NCBI GenBank assembly: GCA_028293375.1
Contig: JAQGOY010000114.1
Span: 1-39,193 of the forward strand
Direction: 5' to 3'
Source: Verrucomicrobiales bacterium
Lineage (GTDB): Bacteria > Verrucomicrobiota > Verrucomicrobiia > Limisphaerales > JAQGOY01
DNA length: 39,193 nucleotides
The notes under the pieces were generated by a model, which saw only the letters and a list, made by a program, of their open reading frames with translations, did not search any database and was not told the DNA's origin. The position numbers and the translations under genes were made by a program. Shown one piece after another: positions 26,912 to 36,025 of the stretch; the stretch's first letter is position 1, and each line of letters starts with the position of its first letter.

Positions 26912-28336
26912 ATGAAACGTTCCCTTTGGACATTGCTGCTCACTCTTCTGCTGGCTCCTGCGTACGGACATGAAGCAAAGTCCTCAGCCACCAATAGCGC
27001 TTATGATCAGCCACTGCGTCCGCAATTCCATTTCACAGCCCGGACGGGTTGGCTTAACGATCCCAACGGTCTTGTTTTTTACCAGGGTGAGTATCACCTT
27101 TTCTTTCAACATAACCCTTTCGGGACGCAATGGGGCAATATGACCTGGGGCCACGCTATCAGCAAAGACATGGTGCACTGGCAACAAATATCCAATGCTC
27201 TCTTTCCAGATTCTTTGGGCGATATGTTTTCGGGCTCCGCAGTAGTGGATTGGCACAATGATTCCGGTTTCAAATCCGGGAGCAACTCTCCCATGGTCAT
27301 TTTCTACACCGCCGCTGGGGGACAGGGAGAAAAATCGAAGGGGAAAAAATTTACCCAATGTCTGGCCTATTCCACCGACGGACGAAATTTCCAGAAGTTT
27401 GAAGGCAACCCCATTATCGCAAACAGGGGTGGGGGAGATCGCGACCCTAAGGTCTTTTGGCATCAGGCTTCCCATCATTGGATCATGGTGCTGTTTGTGG
27501 ATGAAGCTCGCGCCGACAAGAAACGCGTCAACACGGTGCAATTTTTTTCATCAACCGATCTCAAAGAATGGCATTTCGAGAGCAAGTTGGATGATTATTT
27601 CGAATGCCCCGATTTCTTTGAACTTCCCGTCGCTGGAAAACCAAACCTTAAAAAATGGACTCTTTTTGCGGCCGATGGGAACTACACCCTCGGGGAATTT
27701 GACGGTCATGAGTTCAAAGCGGATGGCCCCAAGCATCGCGGCGATTTCGGTCCCAACTTTTACGCAGCCCAAACTTATAGCGACACTCCGGACAACCGGC
27801 GCATTCTGGTCGGTTGGATGCGTGGTGGCAAATATCCCAATATGCCATTTAACCAACAAATGGCATTCCCCTGTGAGTTGACATTGACCAATACCCTGAA
27901 TGGGGTGGTGCTGGTCAAAGCTCCTGTTACAGAGATTCGTCGTATTTATACCGATGAATTCAAGTGGAAAAATGTGAACCTCAAGGAAGGCAAATCAATT
28001 TCATCGACGAATAGGATTGCAGACATCGACGTAGAATTGGACCCTGAGGCTGGATCGATCGTGAAATTGGTTTGCAACGGTGAACCAATCACCCTCGATT
28101 CCAACGGCCGACTTGGTTGCAAGGGAGCTACAATTACGCTCAAGCCAGCTTCTTCCCATCGACTCCGAGTGCTTGTCGATGTCACCTCCATTGAGATTTA
28201 CGCTGAAAACGGTCGTTCGGTCCTTTCTGCGTGTTATCTTCCTGCAGAAGGCCAGTATGGAATCAGCCTCAGCGCATTGGGAACGGCCCATTTAAAGCAA
28301 ATGACTATTCATGGATTAGCCTCGATTTGGGAATAA
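26912..28336 (+). CDS. Secreted glycoside hydrolase family 32 (fructan/sucrose hydrolase)
   Basis: This 474-residue protein starts at the ATG at 26912, giving a signal peptide (MKRSLWTLLLTLLLAPAYG). The catalytic five-bladed propeller shows all three family signatures: WLNDPNG with nucleophile D50, RDP (R177-D178-P179) for transition-state binding, and EC (E231-C232) with the acid/base glutamate in FECPDFFE. The C-terminal beta-sandwich (about 340-474) ends with VTSIEIYAENGRSVLS. GH32 enzymes cleave levan, inulin or sucrose fructosyl bonds. The exo-levanase/inulinase-like length and export signal suggest polymer use outside the cytoplasm. No fructokinase, transporter or SusCD pair is adjacent. 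About 170 bases separate it from the preceding gene, so it is probably transcribed on its own. Confidence 0.95.
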   Translation: MKRSLWTLLLTLLLAPAYGHEAKSSATNSAYDQPLRPQFHFTARTGWLNDPNGLVFYQGEYHLFFQHNPFGTQWGNMTWGHAISKDMVHWQQISNALFPDSLGDMFSGSAVVDWHNDSGFKSGSNSPMVIFYTAAGGQGEKSKGKKFTQCLAYSTDGRNFQKFEGNPIIANRGGGDRDPKVFWHQASHHWIMVLFVDEARADKKRVNTVQFFSSTDLKEWHFESKLDDYFECPDFFELPVAGKPNLKKWTLFAADGNYTLGEFDGHEFKADGPKHRGDFGPNFYAAQTYSDTPDNRRILVGWMRGGKYPNMPFNQQMAFPCELTLTNTLNGVVLVKAPVTEIRRIYTDEFKWKNVNLKEGKSISSTNRIADIDVELDPEAGSIVKLVCNGEPITLDSNGRLGCKGATITLKPASSHRLRVLVDVTSIEIYAENGRSVLSACYLPAEGQYGISLSALGTAHLKQMTIHGLASIWE

Positions 28337-28431
28337 CCGTGTGGTTTCTGAACATCCTACTTTTCCTGAAACCGGTTAGGCTTTCCAACGTCAAAAAACT
28401 GGGTATAGTTAGCCCTTATTGCCCTTCCCAC

Positions 28432-29943
28432 ATGAAAATTCAGATGATTGAAGTTAGCGGGTCACGGTTTTGGTCCACCCTTGGTCTCGCGATATGTTTT
28501 CTCACGCTGCCAGTCCAGTCCGAGACAGTCACTAAATCCGGGAAAGTCCCGAATTTTTCCGAGGATGTGGCACCTATTGTCTTCCAGAATTGCGTTGGCT
28601 GTCATCGTCCCGGGGAAGCCGCTCCGTTTTCGCTTTTGTCTTACAAAGATGTGCAGAAACACGGGAAACTGATCACCGAAGTCACCGGGACCCGATTCAT
28701 GCCTCCCTGGCATGCGGAACAGGGTCATATCGAACTTCTCAATCCTCGTATGCTTTCTGCCGACCAGATTGCATTGTTCAAAACCTGGTATGAAAACGGA
28801 ATGCCTGAAGGTAATCCGGGCAAACTTCCGAAACTCCCTACGTTCGTCGAAGGATGGCAACTCGGAAAACCCGACCTTGTGGTCAAAATGGAGCAACCTT
28901 GGAAGCTTTACGCTGAGGGCAGAGACATTTACCGAAATTTCGTATTTCCATTGAATTTTACCGAGGACAAATGGGTAAGAGCCATCGAATTCAGGCCGTG
29001 CGCCAGGACTGTCGTCCATCACGCTCTGTTCTTCATCGATACTACAGGCACGGCTCGTAAAATGGACGAAGAAGATGCCGAACCCGGTTTCAAAGGAGGC
29101 GATCGGGCCAGCCGAACTTTTAAACCCGTCGGGGGCTGGGCCTTGGGTGGGAATCCTCGCCCGCTGCCGGATGGACTTGCAATTGCCTATCCTAAAGGCT
29201 CTGACCTGGTCATTCAGACTCACTTTCATCCTGCGGGTAAAGAGGAGGAAGAAACTTCCACTGTCGGTCTTTATTTCGCCGATGCGCCACCGAAACAAAC
29301 CTTTGTCGGAATTCAACTTCCTCCTGCCTTTGGTGAAATTACAGGCATGGATATTCCCGCGGGAGAAACCAATTACCTGGTGAAAAATTCGTTCACGCTT
29401 CCCATTGATGTTGAGGCGTTCGCCATCAGCTCCCATGCCCATTACCTGGGAAAAGTCATGACCATGACTGCGGTGCTTCCAGATGGAAAAGAGAAATTGC
29501 TGCTGAAAATTCCTGATTGGGATTTCGCCTGGCAGGAACAATACACTTTTAAAAACCGCGTTCCACTGCCCAAGGGTACGCGCCTGGATGTCGTGATGAG
29601 CTACGACAACTCCGCAAATAATCCAAAGAACCCTGCAAATCCCCCTGTTCGGGTCAGGTGGGGTCCACGTTCAAATGATGAGATGGGAAGTATCGGTCTC
29701 CAGGTTGTGGCAGCCAAAGAAACCGAGGCGCCCATTCTACGCGCCGGTCTAAAAGATCACGTCACAGATATTCTCATCGACCGGGCTATAAAAGAACCTA
29801 AGCGGATTGCCTTGGTGGATGCCCTCTTCAAGCAATTCGACAAAAACGAAAATGGAAAAATCGATGATGATGAACGGCCTGCATTGCGCACATTTATTCA
29901 GAACAGTCCGATTTTTCCGCCGCAATTGAACAATACCTTTTAA
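28432..29943 (+). CDS. Secreted cytochrome c / PHM-like copper monooxygenase / EF-hand fusion
   Basis: This 503-residue protein starts at the ATG at 28432 with a signal peptide (about 1-32). A cytochrome-type domain carries CVGCH (C54, C57, H58). The central part resembles ascorbate-dependent type II copper monooxygenases such as peptidylglycine hydroxylating monooxygenase. Candidate copper ligands are the HH pair H196-H197, H264/H266 in THFHPAG, H335 and H337 in SHAHYLGK, and M418 in SNDEM, which fit the CuH and CuM sites. Residues 470-481 form a canonical EF-hand loop (D, N, N, G, I, D, E at the expected positions). The haem may deliver electrons in place of ascorbate; that is inference. 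The substrate is unknown, and it follows the GH32 gene by 95 bases. Confidence 0.82.
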   Translation: MKIQMIEVSGSRFWSTLGLAICFLTLPVQSETVTKSGKVPNFSEDVAPIVFQNCVGCHRPGEAAPFSLLSYKDVQKHGKLITEVTGTRFMPPWHAEQGHIELLNPRMLSADQIALFKTWYENGMPEGNPGKLPKLPTFVEGWQLGKPDLVVKMEQPWKLYAEGRDIYRNFVFPLNFTEDKWVRAIEFRPCARTVVHHALFFIDTTGTARKMDEEDAEPGFKGGDRASRTFKPVGGWALGGNPRPLPDGLAIAYPKGSDLVIQTHFHPAGKEEEETSTVGLYFADAPPKQTFVGIQLPPAFGEITGMDIPAGETNYLVKNSFTLPIDVEAFAISSHAHYLGKVMTMTAVLPDGKEKLLLKIPDWDFAWQEQYTFKNRVPLPKGTRLDVVMSYDNSANNPKNPANPPVRVRWGPRSNDEMGSIGLQVVAAKETEAPILRAGLKDHVTDILIDRAIKEPKRIALVDALFKQFDKNENGKIDDDERPALRTFIQNSPIFPPQLNNTF

Positions 29944-29952
29944 GATTCCAGT

Positions 29953-29984
29953 TAACCCGGGTTCCCTGGCGGGAATCCGGGTTA
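29953..29984. other. Long hairpin between convergent genes
   Basis: TAACCCGGGTTCCC (29953-29966) pairs with GGGAATCCGGGTTA (29971-29984) over 14 bases with one G-T wobble and loop TGGC. It sits between the copper monooxygenase stop and the convergent small membrane protein gene and includes the latter's TAA (29982-29984). No T-run follows on either strand, so termination efficiency is doubtful. It is the only structure available to separate the converging transcripts. Confidence 0.5.
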
Positions 29985-30362
29985 CTCCAATTCCAGCGCT
30001 GGCAATTCGTCCACCCACGAAGTTTCGTCGTGTAGAATTCGGCCCAGAAGCCAGTGGATCAAAAAACCGCTGCCAATCCACCCGAAAAAGAAGACAACGA
30101 AGCGATTTCGAACCTCTCGGTAAACCCATTCGTTTGTAATCAATTTAGGACTGTGGGTAAAAAGCTCATCGTCCTGCTCTGCTTGAAATTCCTGAAGATC
30201 CTCCGGGACTTTTGCCAGTCGAACCGGAAACGCCTTTTTGATTTGTTCGGTGGTAATGGGATTTGGTTTTTGCCAAAGAGACGGCGATAGCACCCACCGT
30301 CCTCCCACCCCCAAAACCATCAACCACAAAACCAGGCTCCCGACAAATTGTTTTGTATTCAA
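29982..30362 (-). CDS. Small two-helix membrane protein of unknown function
   Basis: This 126-residue protein has a hydrophobic N-terminal segment (about 7-25, FVGSLVLWLMVLGVGGRWVL) that could be a membrane anchor or signal. A charged middle region (about 30-80, PVRLAKVPEDLQEFQAEQDDE) and a second hydrophobic segment (about 88-108, FVVFFFGWIGSGFLIHWLLG) follow, then an acidic tail. I recognise no family. It starts three bases after the stop of the prepilin peptidase gene, so it is probably the last gene of the aroE-pilD operon. A role connected with pseudopilin or type II secretion is possible from context only. Confidence 0.7.
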   Translation of the reverse strand: MNTKQFVGSLVLWLMVLGVGGRWVLSPSLWQKPNPITTEQIKKAFPVRLAKVPEDLQEFQAEQDDELFTHSPKLITNEWVYREVRNRFVVFFFGWIGSGFLIHWLLGRILHDETSWVDELPALELE

Positions 30363-30365
30363 GTT

Positions 30366-31493
30366 TTAACCAAAACGCGCAAACCACCAATTCCACAACT
30401 CACGCCCTCCGAAAATCCAAATCAGGGCGCCCAGCGCAATATAGGGCCCATAAGGCAGCTTGCTTGACCATTCGTGCTTCTTGAGTCGAATCAACAGGAT
30501 TCCGACGACAGAACCGATGACTGAGCTTGCCATGAGTGAAAAAATCACACAGCTCGCACCCTGAAAGGCTCCAATGGCTGCCATAAATTTGACATCTCCG
30601 AACCCCATTGCCTCACGCGGTAAAACGAGATTATCTGCCGTCACCTCGAAATCCTTAACCTCTTCTGCGGGGAATGTATCATTTCCAATGCTTAACAGTT
30701 TCGGGGTCAATTTTACGGTGACATCCGTCCAGTCCTGCTTTTTCATCCGAACCGTCTTGGCCCTGACAATGATCACGTCCGAATCACGGTAAAACAAATC
30801 GTTGTAAGGAATTTCTTCATCCGGCAGCTTCAAACTGCTTTCCAGAAATTGCATTTTTTCGACCTTTTCGAACGCGATCTTCTGCTTCCCGAAAAGCAAC
30901 TTTCCCAGCCGGAGAATTGCGTAAACTATTCCTCCTCCGACTGCACCCCCCACCAGACTGGAAAATAGTGAGTGTTGTCGGGATGCGGACTGATGCAGAC
31001 CGGGGGCGATTAACGAACAGATAAATCCTACGGCAATGCCCCCTAATGTGATCTCATCAGGAATAATAAAATGCTCAAAATCAATAAAGGTGGCAACCAC
31101 CAGCCCCGCGACCAAAACACAATAAGCAAGCGCCACCAGTGCACCTCCAGAATGTCCGTAGCCGAGCCAACAACCAAGGAACAAAAGCGCCGTGAGTAAT
31201 TCCACCAAAAAATAGCGTACCGTTATCGGCGCTTTGCAATTAGCACATTTCCCATGGAGATAGGTCCACGTGAACAGTGGCATGTTGAGATACCAGGGAA
31301 TGGAATAGTTGCAATGCGGACAGTGGGACGGCGGCCGCACGATACTCTCTCCGCGGGGCATCCGGTAAATACATACATTCAGGAAGCTCCCCACCATGCT
31401 GCCAAAAACAAAAAAAGTGAGTGACCAAAAATGAAATGGCACCGCAGCCCAGACTTCGGGATCGAACATTCTAGAAATAAATCCGTCGTTCAT
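30366..31493 (-). CDS. pilD: Type IV prepilin peptidase (A24 family) with internal insert
   Basis: This 375-residue inner-membrane aspartic protease cleaves leader peptides of type IV pilins and pseudopilins and usually methylates the new N-terminus. The N-terminal cytoplasmic domain has paired CxxC motifs (C58/C61 and C83/C86), likely zinc-binding. The catalytic aspartates are D138 in ATFIDFEHFIIPDEITLGG and D300 in GFGDVK. Seven or eight membrane helices are visible. Usual length is 250-290 residues. The excess comes from a hydrophilic domain of about 90 residues (about 204-293) inserted directly before the GFGDVK motif. The ATG overlaps the aroE stop (ATGA), so the two are cotranslated. 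Confidence 0.93.
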   Translation of the reverse strand: MNDGFISRMFDPEVWAAVPFHFWSLTFFVFGSMVGSFLNVCIYRMPRGESIVRPPSHCPHCNYSIPWYLNMPLFTWTYLHGKCANCKAPITVRYFLVELLTALLFLGCWLGYGHSGGALVALAYCVLVAGLVVATFIDFEHFIIPDEITLGGIAVGFICSLIAPGLHQSASRQHSLFSSLVGGAVGGGIVYAILRLGKLLFGKQKIAFEKVEKMQFLESSLKLPDEEIPYNDLFYRDSDVIIVRAKTVRMKKQDWTDVTVKLTPKLLSIGNDTFPAEEVKDFEVTADNLVLPREAMGFGDVKFMAAIGAFQGASCVIFSLMASSVIGSVVGILLIRLKKHEWSSKLPYGPYIALGALIWIFGGRELWNWWFARFG

Positions 31494-32422
31494 GACAAAG
31501 TGTCTGTTCCGTATATCCTCGCCAGCAGCGCTTTTCGCATTTCAGCGAGGGGTGCCGGCCGGCCTGTCCATATTTCGAATGCCTTAGCCCCCTGGTACAG
31601 AAGCATTCCCACGCCATTTGCTGCCTTCAGCCCGTGGGAACGAGCCATCTTTAAAAATGGAGTCTCACCAGGGTTATATATCATATCGTAGGCGCTACCG
31701 GCCTTTTGTAAATCAAACCTATCCGGGTCAAATGGTAACGTATCCTCTGCTTTCAAACCCAGCGATGTGGCGTTTAACACCAAATCGATTTTGTTGGCAG
31801 GGTAACCTTTTTCGACCATCACTCCGGGAAAATCCCTCTTAATCTCCGCTTCCAATTCCACAATTTTAGATTGTGTTCGATTGACCAAATACAACCTGGA
31901 AACTTTGGCCTCGGCCAATTTAAGCACCGCCACGCGGCCCGCCCCTCCCGCCCCAAGCACCAACACGCTTTTCCCACTGAGATCCAGCTCTAAATCTTCC
32001 GTGATTGATCGCAGGATCGCATCCGCGTCAGTATTGAAACCACATACTCTCACTTCTTTGCCTGTGGCATTAGAAATGCCGCGGGATTCCCAAATCCCAT
32101 GGCTATTTTTCGATTGAAAAGAAATTGTGTTGACCGCTCCCCATTTCTTCGCCGATTCGTCCAGGACATCCACCATGTCCATCGCCAGCATTTTGTGAGG
32201 CACAGTGAGATTGACCCCAACAAATCCAAGTGCTTTGGCCCCTTCGATTGCAGAGCGAAGGGTGTTGGGCTCCACTTCGCAAGCCACATAGCGCCAGTTT
32301 AAATTTAACGCCCGAAATCCCTCATTCTGAAAATCTGGTGAGGCGGAGTGTCGCACCGGAAAACCAAAAACCGCGCAGAGTTTGGTGTGCGCATTGATCT
32401 TTTCGGTTGCCGGTTGGTTCAT
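31490..32422 (-). CDS. aroE: Shikimate dehydrogenase (NADP+)
   Basis: From the ATG at 32420-32422 (MNQPATEK) this is a 310-residue enzyme; an in-frame start at 32467 would add 15 residues. It reduces 3-dehydroshikimate to shikimate in aromatic amino-acid synthesis. Visible features are the substrate-binding SASP (27-30), the catalytic lysine K77 in NLTVPHK, GAVNTI, GFNTDADAI with the second catalytic aspartate, and the NADP-binding loop VLGAGGAGRVA followed by VNRT, the usual NADP phosphate-recognition region. The stretch between GAVNTI and GFNTDA is about 15 residues longer than in E. coli AroE. The stop overlaps the prepilin peptidase start; transaldolase lies 99 bases upstream on the same strand. 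Confidence 0.94.
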   Translation of the reverse strand: MNQPATEKINAHTKLCAVFGFPVRHSASPDFQNEGFRALNLNWRYVACEVEPNTLRSAIEGAKALGFVGVNLTVPHKMLAMDMVDVLDESAKKWGAVNTISFQSKNSHGIWESRGISNATGKEVRVCGFNTDADAILRSITEDLELDLSGKSVLVLGAGGAGRVAVLKLAEAKVSRLYLVNRTQSKIVELEAEIKRDFPGVMVEKGYPANKIDLVLNATSLGLKAEDTLPFDPDRFDLQKAGSAYDMIYNPGETPFLKMARSHGLKAANGVGMLLYQGAKAFEIWTGRPAPLAEMRKALLARIYGTDTLS

Positions 32423-32521
32423 GCCGTGCTGAATCTTAAGCGGATTTAGCACGTTCTTAAAGATCAAAACGGCCCTGGGTGTTCCGAAATAAATATCGCC
32501 GCATGTGCAATTCCACTGTTT

Positions 32522-33490
32522 CTAAACAGCCGCCAGTTTCTCCTCAATGTATTTCTCCAGCTTCCTGCTGTCGGCCGCAAAAACCCGAATTCCGTCCGAA
32601 AGTTTCTCGGTCGACATTTGGTCCTCGTTCAACATCCAGCGAAAAGCTTTTTCATCGAGCGAAATCTTCTCGAGTTTCTGCTTTGCAGCACTCTCCGGTG
32701 AAAGTTTGCGGGGTACCTCTCCTTCTGTCTTTTGCAGATCTTCCAAAAGATTCGGGCTGATCGTTAAAAGATCGCATCCAGCCAATTCAGTGATTTCTCC
32801 AATGTTCCTGAAACTCGCTCCCATCACTTCGGTTTTATAACCAAATGTCTTATAGTAGTTGTAAATAGTTGTCACCGAGACAACTCCAGGGTCTTCTGCG
32901 GGAGCATAGCCTTCTTTGCCACTAGACTTTTTGTGCCAATCCAATATTCGCCCCACAAATGGAGATATGAGTTGCACGCCTGCTTCTGCGCAAGCCACGG
33001 CCTGGGCAAAGGAAAAGAGGAGGGTGAGGTTGCACTTGATCCCTTCTTTTTTCAATTCTCCAGCGGCGCAAATTCCTTCCCACGTCGAAGCGATCTTTAT
33101 CAATATCCGATCTCGTGAGACTCCAGCTTTTTCATACTCCGCAATCAGGAACCGAGCTTTTGCCAGTGTGGCGTGAGTATCGAAACTTAACCTCGCATCC
33201 ACTTCTGTCGACACCCGGTTGGGCACTATTTTCAAAATCTCCTTGCCGAACTCGATTGCCAGCAAATCCATTGCTTTCGAGACCGTCTCTTTTGGCGATT
33301 TGGATCCTTCCTTCGCCAGGTTGAGCGCTTTGACCACCAATTCCTTGTATTCGGGCATTTGCGCCGCTTTCAGGAGAAGGCTCGGGTTTGTGGTCGCATC
33401 TCGTGGTTGATACTTTTTGATGCTTCCGAAATCTCCCGTGTCCGCTACAATCAGAGAGTGTTTCTTTAATTCGCTCAATAAATCGCTCAT
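32522..33490 (-). CDS. tal: Transaldolase
   Basis: This 322-residue cytoplasmic enzyme of the non-oxidative pentose phosphate pathway transfers a dihydroxyacetone unit from sedoheptulose 7-phosphate to glyceraldehyde 3-phosphate. It belongs to the TalB subfamily. The Schiff-base lysine is K132 in [12 protein letters not shown], the same number as in E. coli TalB. Also visible are [10 protein letters not shown] (31-40), [12 protein letters not shown] (94-105), [29 protein letters not shown] and VMGASFRN. The length is normal for the family. It may be cotranscribed with aroE, 99 bases downstream. The YkgJ-type gene diverges from it, so the 104 bases upstream should hold two promoters. Confidence 0.97.
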   Translation of the reverse strand: MSDLLSELKKHSLIVADTGDFGSIKKYQPRDATTNPSLLLKAAQMPEYKELVVKALNLAKEGSKSPKETVSKAMDLLAIEFGKEILKIVPNRVSTEVDARLSFDTHATLAKARFLIAEYEKAGVSRDRILIKIASTWEGICAAGELKKEGIKCNLTLLFSFAQAVACAEAGVQLISPFVGRILDWHKKSSGKEGYAPAEDPGVVSVTTIYNYYKTFGYKTEVMGASFRNIGEITELAGCDLLTISPNLLEDLQKTEGEVPRKLSPESAAKQKLEKISLDEKAFRWMLNEDQMSTEKLSDGIRVFAADSRKLEKYIEEKLAAV

Positions 33491-33594
33491 GGTCGAACGC
33501 TAAAAGAGAGTTGCAGACTAGTAAATAGGATTTGTTCATCAGTATCCGGTTTCGGATGAATTGAATTCATCCCTCTACAAGATAAAATTCAATT

Positions 33595-33993
33595 ATGCCC
33601 ATTTTTTACGAATGCGATCGCTGCACCGCCTGTTGTCGATGGCCCGGCCAGGTAAAGGTAACCGATCCCGAGATCACGGCCATTTCTGCCGAATTGAAAT
33701 TATCCGAATTCGATTTTATCCAGAGTTATACCCGCATTCATTCTTCCAAAACATCACTCGCCCTCAAGGACAAGGGATCTGGGGAGTGCGTTTTCCTGGA
33801 GGATGGAAATTGCGTGATTCAGAAAGTAAAACCTCAGCAATGCCGTGATTTTCCCAACCTTTGGAATTTTCCTGGCTTCGAGAAGGTCTGCCGGGCGAAA
33901 CCAGTTCTGCTGAATAATCCTGAATATCGAACAAAAGTGCATGCCGCAACAGGTCGCCTATTGGAACCTGGACGAAATAATTTCGAGCCCTGA
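33595..33993 (+). CDS. YkgJ-family cysteine-cluster protein
   Basis: This 132-residue cytoplasmic protein is dominated by a cysteine cluster: YECDRCTACCRWPG near residues 5-18 (CxxCxxCC), then GECVFLEDGNCVI around 62-74, QCRDFPNLW near 82-90, and a last cysteine in KVCRAKP. This pattern defines the YkgJ/CxxCxxCC family, thought to bind zinc or an iron-sulfur cluster. Members are widespread and mostly uncharacterised. The gene ends two bases before the convergent Rrf2 regulator stop. Rrf2 proteins often respond to Fe-S status, but convergent placement does not show a functional link. Confidence 0.9.
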   Translation: MPIFYECDRCTACCRWPGQVKVTDPEITAISAELKLSEFDFIQSYTRIHSSKTSLALKDKGSGECVFLEDGNCVIQKVKPQQCRDFPNLWNFPGFEKVCRAKPVLLNNPEYRTKVHAATGRLLEPGRNNFEP

Positions 33994-33995
33994 CC

Positions 33996-34415
33996 TCAGA
34001 TGTAATACATCTTTTCTTTTTCGGTGGATTTTTCTGCGAGTTGCTGGAAGTTCATACCGTCGGCAGTATTATCCAAAACTGTTTGCAGTTTCTTCCACGC
34101 ATCCTTGAGTTCGGCCGGACACTTCGGATCAGTCAAAGCGGAGGTGTCAAAGATTTCTCCGTGAATGCATCGTAGCACATCCCCAAGCGTAATTTCTGCC
34201 GGTGGACGTGCGAGCAGATAACCACCTTCTTTGCCACGTTGACTTTTCACGATTTGCTTTGCCTTCAATTCGATGAGGATTTGCACCAGATAGTTGGCAG
34301 GGATGCCTTCGGATGCGGCCATTTCTTCGATGCGGTGTGCAGCAAGGTCAGAATAGTGCCTTGCCAGCCAAAGAACGGCTCGCGCTGCATAATCGCTTTT
34401 AACGGAGAGCTTCAC
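33996..34415 (-). CDS. Rrf2-family transcriptional regulator
   Basis: A GTG at 34413-34415 gives the family-typical start MKLSVKSDYAARAVLWLA (139 residues); a GTG two codons earlier is also possible. The winged helix-turn-helix includes IEEMAASEGIPANYLVQIL and the wing KSQRGKEGGYLLARPPAEITLGDVLRCI, which are standard Rrf2 sequences. IscR-type members bind a 2Fe-2S cluster through three closely spaced cysteines. Here only two cysteines are present, in LRCIHGE and DPKCPAE, about 16 residues apart, so cluster binding is uncertain. It is divergent from the PQQ-propeller gene, which it might regulate, and I see no target operator. Confidence 0.92.
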   Translation of the reverse strand: MKLSVKSDYAARAVLWLARHYSDLAAHRIEEMAASEGIPANYLVQILIELKAKQIVKSQRGKEGGYLLARPPAEITLGDVLRCIHGEIFDTSALTDPKCPAELKDAWKKLQTVLDNTADGMNFQQLAEKSTEKEKMYYI

Positions 34416-34528
34416 ACCCACAGTCTAAGTTACTAAAGGCTCTCAATGCCAATCCAAATCGAAGCTATTGACTGGCTCGATTCTGGTTATTGCTTGTTTG
34501 CACGGTCAAACTTCTTCAATTTTACCCG

Positions 34529-36007
34529 GTGAATATCAAAACAATACGTGGGATTTCTCTGTTATTTCCCCCGGTCGGGCTTGTTTTGATTTTGTTTTTC
34601 AGTGGCTGGAAATGGAGCAGGCGGCTGGGTGCAACCCTTTTTCTGGTTCTCTATTCATTAATCTACTCTTCCCTTATTGTTCTCCTGTTGCTCTACACCA
34701 CGAGCCTTGAAGTCGAGTGGCGCGGTGGTTTCCCCCCGGTTCTCACCTGGCATAAAACAAATCCTGACTACGCTGCGCTCGATCGACATCGAAAATCTGT
34801 AAGCTCCTCGCGCCCTGTTGCCATTCATGCCATTCGGGCTGCTCAAAATGACTGGCCCCAGTTCCGGGGTCCGCAACAAAATGGTATTTCTTCGGAAACT
34901 ATAAATTTGGATTGGTCCATCAGACCGCCAAAACTCCTTTGGAAACAACCCGCAGGGGGAGGTTATGGATCTTTTGCCTTGGTCAACGATGTCGCATTTA
35001 CCCTGGAACAGCGTCACAATAACGAATTCCTTGTCGCTTACGATGTCAACACCGGAGCAGAACTTTGGACCAACAGTTGGCCCGGGGCTTTCTCCGAGTC
35101 GATGGGAGGGGATGGTCCAAGAAGCACACCTTCATTTTCAGAGGGCGCGGTCTACGCACTCGGAGCTGAGGGCGAATTCAGAAAAGTAAATGCTTCCACT
35201 GGAAAGACAGTCTGGCGCACCAATATCCTGGTTTTAGCCAGGGCAAATAATCTCACATACGGCATGGCCTCCTCGCCCCTGGTTATTGGGAATCGCGTTA
35301 TTCTTTGTCCTGACGGCGGCAGGAATAATTCGGTCATTGCATTGGACACTGAAAATGGAAATTTGGAATGGTCCAGTTCCTCGAACCCCAGCGCCTACAG
35401 CACCCCTATTCTCGCCAATATTGCCGGGGTAAATCAAATTCTCGTTGTGGGCGCGTCACTAGCCTTCGGACTGGATCCTGAGAATGGAAAAATGCTTTGG
35501 AGTTTTCCCTGGGTGGTCAACCTCGGAAATCGCAATATTTCCCAACCCATCGTTTTTGGGGGTAACAAGGTATTTCTTTCTGCCGGTTACGGGACTGGCT
35601 GCGTTACCTTTACAATCGAAAAAAAGGGTGACGTGTTCCACGCGCAGGAAACGTGGCGGAATAAAAACTTAAAGAATAAATTTACCAGTTCTGTTTTCCT
35701 CGATGGATTTATTTACGGCCTTGATGAAGACATCCTTACCTGCATCGATGCTCAGACCGGTGAACGAAAATGGAAGGATGGACGCTTCGGCTACGGTCAA
35801 CTTATTGCCAACCATAACCACTTGATTATTCTCAGCGGGGAAGGGGAGCTATGCCTGGTGAATGCCACCCCTGAAAAGTTTGAATTGATCTCTCGTATCC
35901 CGGCTCTTTCTGGAAAGACCTGGAATTATCCGGCTATTTCAAGAGGCAAAATACTCGTACGAAATTCCCTGGAAATGGCTTGCTTCGATCTTTCGTTTCC
36001 CAAATAA
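34529..36007 (+). CDS. Membrane-anchored PQQ-like beta-propeller protein
   Basis: The start is uncertain: a GTG at 34529 gives 492 residues (MNIKTIRG), and a TTG at 34490 would add 13. Two hydrophobic segments (about 8-27 and 33-62) form a membrane anchor. A linker follows, and then the propeller begins at NDWPQFRGPQQNGISSE, the same opening as the secreted protein at 23.7 kb. Blades show AYDVNTGAELWTNSW, VNASTGKTVWRTN, ALDTENGNLEWSSS and IDAQTGERKWKDG. The family is annotated BamB-like or PQQ-binding without proven enzymatic activity. The two-helix anchor distinguishes it from the paralogue. It converges with the TlpA-type gene 18 bases downstream. Confidence 0.85.
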   Translation: MNIKTIRGISLLFPPVGLVLILFFSGWKWSRRLGATLFLVLYSLIYSSLIVLLLLYTTSLEVEWRGGFPPVLTWHKTNPDYAALDRHRKSVSSSRPVAIHAIRAAQNDWPQFRGPQQNGISSETINLDWSIRPPKLLWKQPAGGGYGSFALVNDVAFTLEQRHNNEFLVAYDVNTGAELWTNSWPGAFSESMGGDGPRSTPSFSEGAVYALGAEGEFRKVNASTGKTVWRTNILVLARANNLTYGMASSPLVIGNRVILCPDGGRNNSVIALDTENGNLEWSSSSNPSAYSTPILANIAGVNQILVVGASLAFGLDPENGKMLWSFPWVVNLGNRNISQPIVFGGNKVFLSAGYGTGCVTFTIEKKGDVFHAQETWRNKNLKNKFTSSVFLDGFIYGLDEDILTCIDAQTGERKWKDGRFGYGQLIANHNHLIILSGEGELCLVNATPEKFELISRIPALSGKTWNYPAISRGKILVRNSLEMACFDLSFPK

Positions 36008-36025
36008 ACCGGATCGCTCGCCACT

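Noticed and set aside
28462-29541. A 359-codon open frame on the minus strand
   Set aside because: It lies entirely antisense to the copper monooxygenase gene, whose haem, copper and EF-hand motifs are intact. The antisense translation shows no domain and is best seen as a by-product of codon bias.
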